Notes: generated from the letters alone by a model not told the origin. DNA of 64,000 nt from Roseovarius sp. (GCA_021775255.1 JAJFIA010000021.1:62001-126000); one strand, 5' to 3'. Positions 26,012-34,935 are shown, counted from the stretch's first letter. Program-made: numbers and translations.

Positions 26012-27361
26012 ATGGCAGAGATGAAAACCACCCCGGCAGAAATACCCGAAGGCGCGCAGGATATTGCGCTAAGCCTGTGGGATAGGGCCTATGAATTCAT
26101 CCATGGGCTGATGCGGCCATGGAACGCCTATCAGATGGCGATAATCCTGGGTATTCTTCTGGTTGCCTATCTTTTGTCGCGGGTGCTCGCACCCAGGCTG
26201 CATGACTGGCTGCGCACCCGTGAAGGCTGGCCCAAATGGCGCATGCGGTTTGCGGTGATGGTACACCGCCGGATCATTCTGATCCTTTTTGTGGTGCTGA
26301 GCTTCCCGGTTGTCTGGGTGATGCGTGAAATCACCTGGCCCAGCCGGTCATACTTGGTCGGTGTTGCTTCGGATCTGGCGCTGGCCTGGCTGGTGATCAC
26401 GATAGTAACCCGGTTGATCAACAATGGCTTCATCCGTTCAACGCTGCGCTATGCCGGATGGATCTGGGTCACGCTGATAGTACTTGGCCTTACCGGTGAG
26501 GCGCAAAGCCTGCTGGATAGCGCCGCGATTGAAATAGGCGATACGCGGCTGTCATTATGGATGGTGTTGCAGGCAATCGTCGTGATTGGCGGGCTCTTTG
26601 CCCTGGCGCGGTTTATGTCAAAAACCACCACATCGCGCATTCGCAACAACTCGGAAATATCGCCCTCAATGCAGGTGCTTGTGGTCAAATTTCTGCAGGT
26701 ATCGCTCTATGGGGCTGCGTTTTTCATCGGCTTGCGCATGGTTGGGGTGGATCTGACCGGGCTGGCCTTCCTTTCGGGTGCCATTGGCCTGGGCCTTGGG
26801 TTTGGCTTGCAAAAGGTGGTTTCAAACCTTGTCAGCGGCGTTATCATCCTGATGGACAAATCAATCAAGCCCGGAGATGTGATATCCCTCGATCAGACAT
26901 TCGGCTGGATCAACTCGCTGGGCGCGCGCTATGTTTCGGTGGTGATGCGTGATGGCAGGGAATATCTTATTCCCAATGAGGATCTGATCACCAATCAGGT
27001 GGTCAACTGGTCTCATTCCAATGATCTGGTGCGGCTGGATATCGAATTCGGCACCTCTTATGGTTGCGATCCGCATGTGGTGCGCAAGATCGCCATAGAG
27101 GCCGCCAAATCGGTTGACAGGGTGCTGACATTCAATGCGCCGGTCTGCCATATCACCGGCTTTGGCAACAGCAGCGTTGATTATACCCTGCGCTTCTGGA
27201 TTACCGATCCGACCGAAGGGCTGACCAATATCCGTGGCAATGTCTTTCTGGCGCTGTGGGATGCCTTCAAGGAGCACGGTATCACGATCCCCTTCCCGCA
27301 GCGCGAAGTGCGGATTCTGGGGGATGAGGCCGAAGAGATCACAAAACCATCAGATAGCTGA
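26012..27361 (+). CDS. Mechanosensitive ion channel, MscS family
   Basis: 449 residues, larger than E. coli MscS, with several extra N-terminal membrane helices (near residues 38-56, 85-105, 120-140, 150-165, 185-205). The MscS core follows: pore helix GLGFGLQKVVSNLVSGVIILMD, then IKPGDVISL and the cytosolic beta domain GWINSLGARYVSVVMRDGREYLIPNEDLITNQV. It opens under membrane tension during hypo-osmotic shock. The ATG at 26012 has no clear ribosome site; the ATG at 26021 is an alternative. It is divergent from the deacetylase. Confidence 0.92.
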   Translation: MAEMKTTPAEIPEGAQDIALSLWDRAYEFIHGLMRPWNAYQMAIILGILLVAYLLSRVLAPRLHDWLRTREGWPKWRMRFAVMVHRRIILILFVVLSFPVVWVMREITWPSRSYLVGVASDLALAWLVITIVTRLINNGFIRSTLRYAGWIWVTLIVLGLTGEAQSLLDSAAIEIGDTRLSLWMVLQAIVVIGGLFALARFMSKTTTSRIRNNSEISPSMQVLVVKFLQVSLYGAAFFIGLRMVGVDLTGLAFLSGAIGLGLGFGLQKVVSNLVSGVIILMDKSIKPGDVISLDQTFGWINSLGARYVSVVMRDGREYLIPNEDLITNQVVNWSHSNDLVRLDIEFGTSYGCDPHVVRKIAIEAAKSVDRVLTFNAPVCHITGFGNSSVDYTLRFWITDPTEGLTNIRGNVFLALWDAFKEHGITIPFPQREVRILGDEAEEITKPSDS

Positions 27362-27435
27362 CGGCTTTCATCATCCGGATGGGCTGCATATCTAGCACAA
27401 TCAATCGCTACCGAGCCTTCGAGGGCCTCATTTGA

Positions 27436-27939
27436 CTACTGGCTGCCATTTTGCGCCGCCACGACCTGATCAAGCGCCACACGAGTGCCTTTGAGCGAAT
27501 AATTTACCGTTTGCATCGGGGTTTCGATCCGCCAGGTACTCGCGTGCTGAAATTTCGAAATGTCGCTGTCATTCAGAGAAAAGGTATATAACAAGAACCC
27601 GTTTTTATTGAATGAATCACCAATAAGGAATGCGCCTTCAACAACAAGTGAATGTGTCGTGCCATCAGCATCAATCAAGGTGGATTTCAAAGAAGAGGCT
27701 AATTCCTTGCCAAAAAATCCAATATGAACATCTATGATTGCGCCAGAGTTGCGGAGGCTGAGTATGGCAAAGGTCTGATCGGATTGTACAATCGCGGCTG
27801 TTTCATTATCGTCAAAATAATAAGCATCCCCCGGGTTTTGATATACCCATATATCCTGAGCCTGGGCCGATGCAGCAATCGGCATGAATATGAACAGAAT
27901 AAACAGGCGCACCGCGCGCAAAGATGTACTGATACCCAC
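27436..27939 (-). CDS. Hypothetical secreted protein
   Basis: 167 residues, no family recognised. A hydrophobic stretch followed by ASAQAQ-D gives a Sec signal peptide with cleavage near residue 27. The mature part is mainly predicted beta strand (IWVYQNPGDAYYFDDNETAAIVQS, FAILSLRNSG, WRIETP), with no Cys, repeats or catalytic motif that I know. It looks richer in AT than its neighbours. It stands alone between the convergent MscS gene and the divergent rsfS operon. Confidence 0.7.
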   Translation of the reverse strand: MGISTSLRAVRLFILFIFMPIAASAQAQDIWVYQNPGDAYYFDDNETAAIVQSDQTFAILSLRNSGAIIDVHIGFFGKELASSLKSTLIDADGTTHSLVVEGAFLIGDSFNKNGFLLYTFSLNDSDISKFQHASTWRIETPMQTVNYSLKGTRVALDQVVAAQNGSQ

Positions 27940-28052
27940 GTTTTCCCCCGATAATCTTGGTTTTTCTCATATAATAACACTATAACGATCTTTTGAGAAC
28001 AGCACTTTTAAGAGCGATAATGCAAATATCTCTCATCGAACAAAGGCATTCA

Positions 28053-28081
28053 TTGAAATGTTATCGATGCTTTGCTATTTT
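28053..28081 (+). promoter_or_regulatory. Predicted promoter of the rsfS operon
   Basis: TTGAAA (28053-28058), a 17-base spacer, then TATTTT (28076-28081). It lies in the AT-rich part of the gap and would give a leader of about 40 bases before the short ORF at 28128. Confidence 0.45.
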
Positions 28082-28127
28082 ACAAATACCCAGTACCGCG
28101 GCAAACGGTGCATAATAAAGGAGTATA

Positions 28128-28184
28128 ATGCCCTGTCCTTCACGACCCACGCGGCCTCTGCCGCTGACAAGGGGGGGCCAGTAA
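28128..28184 (+). CDS. Possible 18-residue leader peptide coupled to rsfS
   Basis: ATG at 28128 is preceded by AAAGGAGTATA, the best ribosome site in this region, and encodes MPCPSRPTRPLPLTRGGQ. Its TAA (28182-28184) overlaps the rsfS ATG as TAATG, the arrangement that lets a terminating ribosome restart. The Pro/Arg-rich peptide contains several Pro codons, which could slow ribosomes and influence rsfS initiation. Alternatively the good ribosome site could belong to an rsfS start in another frame, but no in-frame ATG fits. No homologue is known to me. Confidence 0.45.
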   Translation: MPCPSRPTRPLPLTRGGQ

Positions 28185-28549
28185 TGGCCCCGTCAGAACA
28201 AGCAAACAGCGACGCATTGCTGGCGCTTATCCTTTCCTCATTAACCGAAGATAAAGCCGAAGACATTGTGCAGATTGATCTGCGCGGCAAATCGGCTATT
28301 GGCGATTACATGGTAATCTGCTCGGGGCGCTCGACCCGGCAGGTATCGGCGCTGGCGCAAAATCTGGTGGATCGGCTGAAGCACCAGCTTGACCGGCCCA
28401 GCAAGATCGAGGGCAAGGATGCCGGCGATTGGGTGCTGATTGATACCGGCGATGTGATTGTGCATATCTTCCGGCCTGAAGTGCGCGAGTTTTACCAGCT
28501 TGAAAAGATGTGGCTGCCCGCCAGTGAGGCGGCGGCCTCACCTGGTTAA
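28184..28549 (+). CDS. rsfS: Ribosome silencing factor
   Basis: 121 residues from the ATG at 28184; upstream in-frame sequence is not family-like. RsfS (DUF143) binds ribosomal protein L14 and keeps the subunits apart in starvation. The core GKSAIGDYMVICSGRSTRQVSALAQNLVDRL and GKDAGDWVLIDTGDVIVHIFRPEVREFYQLEKMW are typical. It opens the block followed by rlmH and gpmI. Its start overlaps the stop of a short leader ORF with a strong ribosome site. Confidence 0.93.
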   Translation: MAPSEQANSDALLALILSSLTEDKAEDIVQIDLRGKSAIGDYMVICSGRSTRQVSALAQNLVDRLKHQLDRPSKIEGKDAGDWVLIDTGDVIVHIFRPEVREFYQLEKMWLPASEAAASPG

Positions 28550-28564
28550 ACAAGGGGGGGCGGA

Positions 28565-29035
28565 ATGCAGGTTTCAATCTGCGCTGTTGGCCGGCTGCGC
28601 GCCGGGCCCGAGCGCGTGCTTCTTGAGGATTACCTGACCCGGTTTGAACGCACGGGCCGCGCTATCGGGTTGGCCCCTGTATCCCTGCATGAGGTTGAAG
28701 ACCGCAAGGGTGGTGGCAAGACTGCCGAAGCTGATTTGCTGGAGCGGGCTTTGCCCAAGGTTGCGGTGGTTGTGGCCCTTGATGAGCGCGGCACACATCT
28801 TAGCTCGCCTGCATTTGCCAAACATTTGGCCGATTGGCGCGATCAGGGTCAGGGCGATCTGGCTTTTGTCATTGGCGGTGCCGATGGCCTGACCCCGGAA
28901 TTGCGCGCGCGGGCAGATTTCAACCTGTCTTTTGGTCAGATGGTCTGGCCGCATATGCTGGCGCGGGTGATGCTGTCCGAGCAGCTTTACCGTGCCGCCA
29001 CGATCTTGTCCGGCGGGCCCTATCACCGGGCTTAA
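28565..29035 (+). CDS. rlmH: 23S rRNA pseudouridine-1915 N3-methyltransferase
   Basis: 156 residues, a full-length SPOUT methyltransferase that modifies position 1915 of helix 69 in the 70S ribosome. The N-terminus MQVSICAVGRLRAGPE and the knotted C-terminus FVIGGADGLTPE ... LSFGQMVWPHMLARVMLSEQLYRA ... GGPYHRA match the family. It is 15 bases downstream of rsfS, an association that is widely conserved. Confidence 0.95.
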   Translation: MQVSICAVGRLRAGPERVLLEDYLTRFERTGRAIGLAPVSLHEVEDRKGGGKTAEADLLERALPKVAVVVALDERGTHLSSPAFAKHLADWRDQGQGDLAFVIGGADGLTPELRARADFNLSFGQMVWPHMLARVMLSEQLYRAATILSGGPYHRA

Positions 29036-29071
29036 ATTTTCATACCCGTATGTTCAGAATCAAACCGACCC

Positions 29072-29116
29072 CAAAAGTTTTTAAAACTTTTGCCAAATCT
29101 TTTCAAAAAAGATTTG
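29072..29116. terminator. Twin AT-rich hairpins between rlmH and gpmI
   Basis: CAAAAGTTTT T AAAACTTTTG (29072-29092) is directly followed by CAAATCTTTT caa AAAAGATTTG (29094-29116). Both stems are 10 bases and perfect. They end the rsfS-rlmH transcript or form an attenuator before gpmI, whose ATG is 94 bases further on. AT-rich stems with their own T tracts could work in either direction. Confidence 0.55.
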
Positions 29117-29209
29117 CACCGCACCAGAATACAAAAGGATCATCGGTGAAATCTACTTTCCCCTCATCACGCAACCCGCTAAAAGGTAAAAATTCAAGCA
29201 GGAGCAATC

Positions 29210-30727
29210 ATGAACGCCACCAAGCCCGTTGTCTTGTGCATTCTTGATGGATGGGGTCTGTCCGACACCTCAACCGCGAATGCGCCTGTTCTGGCCCGCA
29301 CACCGGTTTTTGACAACCTCATAGCCACCTGCCCGCATGCAACGCTGATTACCCATGGTGTGGATGTGGGTCTGCCCGAGGGGCAAATGGGCAATTCGGA
29401 AGTGGGTCATATGAACATCGGCGCCGGGCGGATAATTGAGATGGACCTGCGGCGCATTGATAATGCCATCGCGCAGGGTGAATTTGCCAATCTGCCGGGG
29501 ATTAAGCGCTTCATCCGGCAGATGAAAGCCTCCGGCGGCACCGCGCATCTGTTGGGAGTGCTGTCCGATGGCGGGGTGCATTCGCATATTGATCACATGA
29601 TCGCAACCGCCAAAATACTGACAGAGAATGACATCCCCGTGGCCCTTCATGCCTTTACCGATGGCCGCGATGTGGCGCAGGTTTCAGCCGGGCTTTATCT
29701 CGGCAGGCTTGCTGCCGCGCTGCCTAAGGGGGCCTTTATCGCCACCATTTCAGGGCGCTATTATGCCATGGACCGCGATAACCGCTGGGACCGGGTCGAG
29801 ATGGCCTTTCAGGCGATGGCACAAGCCCGTGGCCTCAAGGTTGCCACCGCCGCGCAGGCGATTGCAGATGCCGAAAATGAAGGCCAGACGGATGAGTTCA
29901 TCAAGCCGCGCGTGATCGGCGATTATGCTGGTATGCATGACGGAGACGGCATTTTGTGCCTCAACTTCCGCGCCGACCGGGCGCGCGAAATACTGGCGGC
30001 ACTCGCTGATCCTGACTTTGATGCGTTTGACACCGGCCCGCGGCCTGATTTTGCGATTACCAGTGGTTTTACCAGCTATTCGTCGCGCCATGACAGTTAT
30101 ATGGATTGCATTTTCCCCGATGAGCCCCCTGAAAACACCCTTGCGCATTGGGTGGCGGAACACGGGCTCAGGCAGTTTCACCTGGCGGAAACCGAGAAAT
30201 ATCCGCATGTGACGTTTTTTCTCAATGGCGGTCGCGAGATGCCTGAGAAAGGTGAGGATCGCTATATGGCACCCTCGCCGAAAGTGGCTACCTATGATTT
30301 GCAGCCCGAGATGTCTGCGGCCGAGGTGACCAATCACTTTGTAAGGGCGATCGAAGACGGGTATGACCTGATCGTGGTGAATTATGCCAATCCCGATATG
30401 GTTGGCCATACCGGTGATCTAAAGGCCGCCATGGCCGCCTGTGAGGCGGTGGACCGGGGGCTAAGCCGGGTTGTTAAAGCACTGGAAAAAGCCGGGGGGG
30501 CGATGATCATCACCGCTGACCACGGCAACTGCGAGGTGATGATCCACCCCGACACCGGCAAGCCGCATACGGCGCATACACTGAACCCGGTGCCAATGAT
30601 ATTGCTGGGCGGGCCTGAGGGCGCGCGCCTGCGTAATGGGCGGCTTGCGGATCTGGCCCCGACTTTATTACAGTTGATGGGCCTGCCTCAACCGGATGAG
30701 ATGACCGGCAAAAGCCTGATCACATGA
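29210..30727 (+). CDS. gpmI: 2,3-bisphosphoglycerate-independent phosphoglycerate mutase
   Basis: 505 residues, Mn-dependent alkaline-phosphatase fold that interconverts 3- and 2-phosphoglycerate. Visible are the first metal motif LCILDGWGLSD, the phosphoserine loop LPEGQMGNSEVGHMNIGAGR, the substrate segment FTDGRDV, NYANPDMVGHTGDL, and the final ADHGNCEVM with metal ligands. Ribosome site AGCAGGAGCAATC precedes the ATG. It overlaps the next gene by four bases (ATGA). Confidence 0.96.
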   Translation: MNATKPVVLCILDGWGLSDTSTANAPVLARTPVFDNLIATCPHATLITHGVDVGLPEGQMGNSEVGHMNIGAGRIIEMDLRRIDNAIAQGEFANLPGIKRFIRQMKASGGTAHLLGVLSDGGVHSHIDHMIATAKILTENDIPVALHAFTDGRDVAQVSAGLYLGRLAAALPKGAFIATISGRYYAMDRDNRWDRVEMAFQAMAQARGLKVATAAQAIADAENEGQTDEFIKPRVIGDYAGMHDGDGILCLNFRADRAREILAALADPDFDAFDTGPRPDFAITSGFTSYSSRHDSYMDCIFPDEPPENTLAHWVAEHGLRQFHLAETEKYPHVTFFLNGGREMPEKGEDRYMAPSPKVATYDLQPEMSAAEVTNHFVRAIEDGYDLIVVNYANPDMVGHTGDLKAAMAACEAVDRGLSRVVKALEKAGGAMIITADHGNCEVMIHPDTGKPHTAHTLNPVPMILLGGPEGARLRNGRLADLAPTLLQLMGLPQPDEMTGKSLIT

Positions 30728-31854
30728 GGCTGCTGGCACTTCTCATATCGGCATTCATTGCTGGAAATGCCCTGGCGCAGGAAAGCCCGGCGGCGGCGGC
30801 CCGCGCGGCGGCTGCGCGGCTGGATCAGGCGGCGCTTGGGCTTAGTCAGGCGCAAACCGCCCGCAACCGGGTGAAGGCGCTGTCGGAAACCATCCACGCC
30901 TATGAAGACGGGCTGCGCGCCCTGCGGATTGGCCTGCGTCAGGTGGCTATCCGGGAACAGGCGCTGGCCCTTGATCTGAACGCGCGGGAGGGGGAAATTT
31001 CCCGGCTTCTGGGGGTTTTGATGTCAATAGATAACACCCCCTCGCCGGTGTTGCTGTTGCATCCCGCAGGTCCGGTGGGCACGGCGCGCTCGGGCATGAT
31101 CATGGCCGAGGTCACGCCGGCATTGAATAAACAGGCGGCTGATCTGCGCGATATACTGATCGAAGTCAGCGCCTTGCGTGAGGTGCGGCAAAATGCGGCC
31201 AATACCCTGCAAGACGGGCTGGCGGGTGCGCAGGATGCCAGAACCGAGCTGAGCCAGGCCATATCGGAACGCAAGGATTTGCCGCGCCGCTTCATTGAAG
31301 ACCCGGTAAAAACCGCGCTGCTCATCGCCTCGACCGAAACGCTGGCGGATTTTGCTGCGGGGCTTGCTGATATTGCCGTGGATGAAACCCCCGGCAGCCT
31401 GCCCGGTATCGAGGGGCGCAAGGGCGCATTGCCGCTGCCGGTTCAGGGCCGTATCCTGCGCCGTGCCGGAGAAGCCGATGCCGCCGGTATTGCCCGTCCC
31501 GGAATTGTCATGGTCACGGCACCGCATGCGCTTGTGACAACCCCCGCCGCGGCCACCTTGCGCTATAGCGGGCCATTGCTGGATTACGGGAATGTTATCA
31601 TTCTTGAGCCGCAGGCCGGTATTCTGCTGGTATTGGCCGGGCTGGATGTGGTTTACGGTCAGGCAGGCGAGGTATTGCCCGGTGGCAGCCCCGTGGGCCT
31701 GATGGGCGGCATTGATGGGCAATCGGACGCTGATTTATTGCTCGCAGAGCAAGAGACAACTACCGCAAAGGCCAAAACCCTCTATATAGAGGTGAGACAA
31801 GATAATTCTCCGGTGGATCCGGAACTGTGGTTCAAGACTGACAAGGGTGAATAA
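30724..31854 (+). CDS. EnvC-like murein hydrolase activator with degenerate LytM domain
   Basis: 376 residues: short signal peptide (cleavage after ALAQ), a long Ala/Arg-rich coiled coil (about 25-180) and a C-terminal M23/LytM-like domain (about 230-350). In active LytM enzymes zinc is held by HxxxD and HxH; here the corresponding segments read RRAGEADAAGIARPGIVMVTAPHALV and ILLVLAGLDVVYGQAGEVL, without these ligands. That is the state of EnvC/NlpD, which activate amidases at the division site rather than cut peptidoglycan. It overlaps gpmI and lies 3 bases before ctpA. Confidence 0.85.
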   Translation: MRLLALLISAFIAGNALAQESPAAAARAAAARLDQAALGLSQAQTARNRVKALSETIHAYEDGLRALRIGLRQVAIREQALALDLNAREGEISRLLGVLMSIDNTPSPVLLLHPAGPVGTARSGMIMAEVTPALNKQAADLRDILIEVSALREVRQNAANTLQDGLAGAQDARTELSQAISERKDLPRRFIEDPVKTALLIASTETLADFAAGLADIAVDETPGSLPGIEGRKGALPLPVQGRILRRAGEADAAGIARPGIVMVTAPHALVTTPAAATLRYSGPLLDYGNVIILEPQAGILLVLAGLDVVYGQAGEVLPGGSPVGLMGGIDGQSDADLLLAEQETTTAKAKTLYIEVRQDNSPVDPELWFKTDKGE

Positions 31855-31857
31855 GGC

Positions 31858-33195
31858 ATGAAAAAATTCCTGATGGCGGCTGCGGCCGGGACATTGACAG
31901 GTATCATTGTGACAACGCAGGTTGCGGCGCCCTTGTTGGCGCAGGAGACCGCGGAAACCACCAATGTGTATGAACAGCTTGATCTGTTTGGCGATATATT
32001 CGAGCGCATCCGCAGCCAATATGTGGAAGAGGTGGATGACAAGGCTCTGATTGAAGCGGCGATCAACGGTATGCTGACATCGCTTGATCCGCATTCCAGC
32101 TATCTTTCGCCGGATGACGCGCAGGATATGCGTGTCCAAACCCGTGGCGAATTTGGCGGGCTTGGCATTGAGGTGACCCAGGAAGACGGCTTTGTCAAAG
32201 TTGTCTCGCCGATGGATGGCACGCCTGCCGATGCTGCCGGGGTCGAGGCCGGTGATTTCATCACCCATGTGGACGGCGAAAGCGTGCTGGGCCTGAACCT
32301 TGATGAGGCGGTTGATCTGATGCGCGGGCCGGTGGGATCCGAGATTGTGATCACCATTGTCCGCGAAGGCGAGAACGAGCCATTTGATGTAACGATCATC
32401 CGCGATACCATCAAACTGACAGCCGTGCGCGCCCGAACCGAACAGCAAACGGTTGTATTGCGCGTAACAACCTTCAACGATCAGACTTACAAGAACCTCA
32501 AAAGCGGCCTTGCCGAGCAGATCGAGGAAGCCGGTGGTGCCGACAAGGTCAATGGCATCGTGCTTGATTTGCGCAACAACCCTGGCGGGCTGCTGAATCA
32601 GGCCATCATGGTGTCGGATGCTTTCCTTGAGGAAGGCGAGATTGTCAGCACCCGCGGCCGCAACCCCGCAGATGGTGATCGTTTCAATGCTACGGCTGGC
32701 GATCTGGCCGGGGGCAAGCCGATGGTTGTGCTGATCAATGGCGGCTCGGCCAGCGCGTCCGAGATCGTGGCCGGGGCGTTGAAAGATCACCGCCGGGCGA
32801 TTGTTGTGGGCACCAAAAGCTTTGGCAAGGGATCGGTGCAGACGGTAATGCCACTCAGGGGCGACGGGGCCATGCGCCTGACCACGGCACGGTATTACAC
32901 GCCCTCAGGCCGCTCGATCCAAAATCTGGGCGTGTCACCGGATATTGTGGTCGAGCAGCCCCCCCGCAAGGCGGCCAGTGAAGAAGAGGAAGCGGATAAG
33001 CCGCGCGCGGGCCGGTTTGAATCTGATTTGCGCGGCAGCCTGAACAATGACAGCCTGTCCGAGGATGAAATTCGCCAGATCAAAGAGGATCGTGCCGCTG
33101 CCGAGGAGGCCGCCAAATTGCGCGAGGATGATTTTCAACTGGCCTATGCGATTGATGTACTGAAGGGTTTGTCGGCACTGGAGAAATCTCAGTAA
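31858..33195 (+). CDS. ctpA: S41 family carboxy-terminal processing protease
   Basis: 445 residues. N-terminal signal anchor (VAAPLLAQE), then a PDZ domain around 95-175 (RGEFGGLGIEVTQEDGFVKVVSPMDGTPA), then the S41 protease domain with the nucleophile in NGGSASASEIVAGAL and the general-base Lys in GTKSFGKGSVQT. The enzyme trims C-termini of periplasmic proteins. A charged, Glu-rich C-terminal tail follows. It is co-transcribed with the EnvC-like gene, a common association in alphaproteobacteria and consistent with control of cell-wall hydrolases. Confidence 0.95.
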   Translation: MKKFLMAAAAGTLTGIIVTTQVAAPLLAQETAETTNVYEQLDLFGDIFERIRSQYVEEVDDKALIEAAINGMLTSLDPHSSYLSPDDAQDMRVQTRGEFGGLGIEVTQEDGFVKVVSPMDGTPADAAGVEAGDFITHVDGESVLGLNLDEAVDLMRGPVGSEIVITIVREGENEPFDVTIIRDTIKLTAVRARTEQQTVVLRVTTFNDQTYKNLKSGLAEQIEEAGGADKVNGIVLDLRNNPGGLLNQAIMVSDAFLEEGEIVSTRGRNPADGDRFNATAGDLAGGKPMVVLINGGSASASEIVAGALKDHRRAIVVGTKSFGKGSVQTVMPLRGDGAMRLTTARYYTPSGRSIQNLGVSPDIVVEQPPRKAASEEEEADKPRAGRFESDLRGSLNNDSLSEDEIRQIKEDRAAAEEAAKLREDDFQLAYAIDVLKGLSALEKSQ

Positions 33196-33280
33196 ATCCG
33201 GGGCCTGCTCATCAGTCCCTTACGTGACTGCCTCGCGATGAGCGCGCCCGCCTTGAGGATCAGGTATATCAGAGGATCAG

Positions 33281-33763
33281 ATGACCCCTGAAGACATTGC
33301 AAAGCTGCCGTTTCGCCCCTGTGTTGGTATCCTTCTGGCCAACCCTGCGGGCCAAGTGTTTGTGGGTCGGCGCATTGATAACCCAACCCCGGCCTGGCAA
33401 ATGCCTCAAGGCGGTATTGATCCCGGCGAAGCACCCCTGGATGCGGCATTGCGGGAACTATGGGAAGAAACCGGTATACCGGCGGATCTGGTCACGGTTG
33501 AGGCAGAATCCGCGCAATGGATACCTTATATGCTGCCGCATGATCTGGTGCCGCACCTGTGGAAGGGCCGCTATCAGGGGCAGGAGCAGAAATGGTTTTT
33601 GCTGCGCTTTAACGGGGCTGACAATGATGTGAACATAGTCACCGAACATCCGGAATTTTCCCATTGGCAATGGCTGGCCCCGGATCAGCTTGTGGCCAGT
33701 ATCGTCCCCTTCAAACGCGATGTTTACATGAGCGTTCTGGATGAGTTTGGAGGTTTGCTCTGA
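33281..33763 (+). CDS. rppH: RNA pyrophosphohydrolase (Nudix)
   Basis: 160 residues, normal for RppH. It removes pyrophosphate from the 5' end of mRNA and starts decay. The Nudix box [23 protein letters not shown] is complete, after [21 protein letters not shown] and before WLRYxxP-like [32 protein letters not shown]. Ribosome site GAGGATCAG precedes. Its stop overlaps a probable CTG start of the next gene. Confidence 0.94.
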   Translation: MTPEDIAKLPFRPCVGILLANPAGQVFVGRRIDNPTPAWQMPQGGIDPGEAPLDAALRELWEETGIPADLVTVEAESAQWIPYMLPHDLVPHLWKGRYQGQEQKWFLLRFNGADNDVNIVTEHPEFSHWQWLAPDQLVASIVPFKRDVYMSVLDEFGGLL

Positions 33764-34254
33764 CCCGCATCATTTTAAGTGCAGCCCTTGCCGCGACGCT
33801 GGCCACTGGCCCCGCATTTGCCCTTTCGTGCCTGCCGCCTGATCTGGCACGTAGCTATCATCAGGCGGCTGAGGCAGAAGAGGTTTATGTGGTTGTGACG
33901 GGCCGGCTTGTCTTTGACGAAGGGAAATTGCCGGTCGTTGATTACAACAATCAGCAAGACACCCCGCATAATACCTATATTCCGGCCCGCCTGACGGGGC
34001 AGTCTTTAACCCTGAACGGGTTTGATACGGGGTTTGATCAGGAAATCACGCTCAACGCCAAATGCTTTGGCCCATTTTGCGCCGGCCCTGTCTCGGATCT
34101 GCCATATCTGGCCTTTCTTGAGCGCCAGCCGAAGGGATACATGCTGGTGTTCAATCCATGTGGCGATCTGGCCTTCCCCGAGCCGACCGCAGCTATGCAG
34201 GAAAAAGTGCTGCACTGCTTTCAGGGCGGCCCATGTGAGCCGGATGAGTATTAA
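33760..34254 (+). CDS. Hypothetical secreted protein with probable CTG start
   Basis: 164 residues if read from CTG at 33760. This start is chosen because GGAGG (33749-33753) lies six bases upstream, CTGA overlaps the rppH stop in the way ATGA usually does, and the first residues [20 protein letters not shown] make a clear signal peptide followed by LSCLPPDL. The first standard start is GTG at 33889, which would remove the signal peptide and 43 residues. The mature protein has four Cys, with [20 protein letters not shown] and [11 protein letters not shown] at the end, suggesting disulfides. Family not recognised. Confidence 0.7.
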   Translation: MTRIILSAALAATLATGPAFALSCLPPDLARSYHQAAEAEEVYVVVTGRLVFDEGKLPVVDYNNQQDTPHNTYIPARLTGQSLTLNGFDTGFDQEITLNAKCFGPFCAGPVSDLPYLAFLERQPKGYMLVFNPCGDLAFPEPTAAMQEKVLHCFQGGPCEPDEY

Positions 34255-34348
34255 AACATTACCATTCATCACAGCATTGTGTCTTGTGAATTGGCTTGAG
34301 GGCGGCATTCTTCCGTTGATCTGACAAAAATTCATAAGGACAAATCTC

Positions 34349-34849
34349 ATGAACCCATTCTCGCTTAAATCCGCAATACTGGCCGTCGCCATTTCGCTTT
34401 TTGCAGGCTCCACAATGGCCGCGCCAGTGAGCGTTGAAGCCGTGATGACCCCCACCGAAGTGATCCGGATGGATTTCAAGGATGGGTCAAAACATTTCGT
34501 CGCGATGGTACGCCGGACAGGCCATGCCACAGGCACCGGCCTGTTGGCGGATACGGACGTGGTTGAGCAGGGCTGGCATGACATCAACCCGCCACATGGC
34601 GCTGATCCGCAGGGCTATCTTGAGATGACAGCGGCAAACGGTGATGTGGCCTATTTGAAATGGACGGTCAGGGCGGTGTTTATGAAAGGTGCTGAGAAAC
34701 CGGAACTGCATGATTTCGGCTTTTGGGAGCTGGTTTCGGGCACTGGTCAGTTTGCGGATAAACGCGGTGTTGGCACGCTGGAAATCAAGCCGGTTACAAA
34801 AACCGACCGTAAATTCATCCTGCATGGTGAGATTGGCCCGAAGCCCTGA
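34349..34849 (+). CDS. Hypothetical secreted protein
   Basis: 166 residues, preceded by AAGGACAAATCTC. The signal peptide ends at STMAAP. The mature part, with MDFKDGSKHFVAMVRRTGHATGTGLLADTDVVEQGWHDINP and WELVSGTGQFADKRGVGTLEIKP, looks like a small beta-barrel; the GTGQFADKRGVGTL segment resembles lipocalin-like or allene-oxide-cyclase-like folds, but I cannot assign a family. It stands 94 bases after the preceding secreted protein and ends before a terminator-like hairpin. Confidence 0.75.
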   Translation: MNPFSLKSAILAVAISLFAGSTMAAPVSVEAVMTPTEVIRMDFKDGSKHFVAMVRRTGHATGTGLLADTDVVEQGWHDINPPHGADPQGYLEMTAANGDVAYLKWTVRAVFMKGAEKPELHDFGFWELVSGTGQFADKRGVGTLEIKPVTKTDRKFILHGEIGPKP

Positions 34850-34900
34850 AACCTTTCGCCATAATCAATCGCCCCGATGCGGTGGAGCATGCTTAACGCT

Positions 34901-34935
34901 TTTCGCCTTAACCCGGAGGCAGGGTTAAGGCGAAA
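34901..34935 (+). terminator. Palindromic terminator-like hairpin
   Basis: TTTCGCCTTAACCC (34901-34914) pairs perfectly with 34922-34935 around a 7-base loop, followed by CGCTTTTG. ACGCTTTT flanks it on both sides in direct orientation. The outer AAAACGC/GCGTTT words recall the palindromes at 14725-14832. Confidence 0.6.

Noticed and set aside
33889..34254. GTG at 33889 as the true start of the secreted protein
   Set aside because: It has no ribosome site and would remove a clear signal peptide and the first mature residues.
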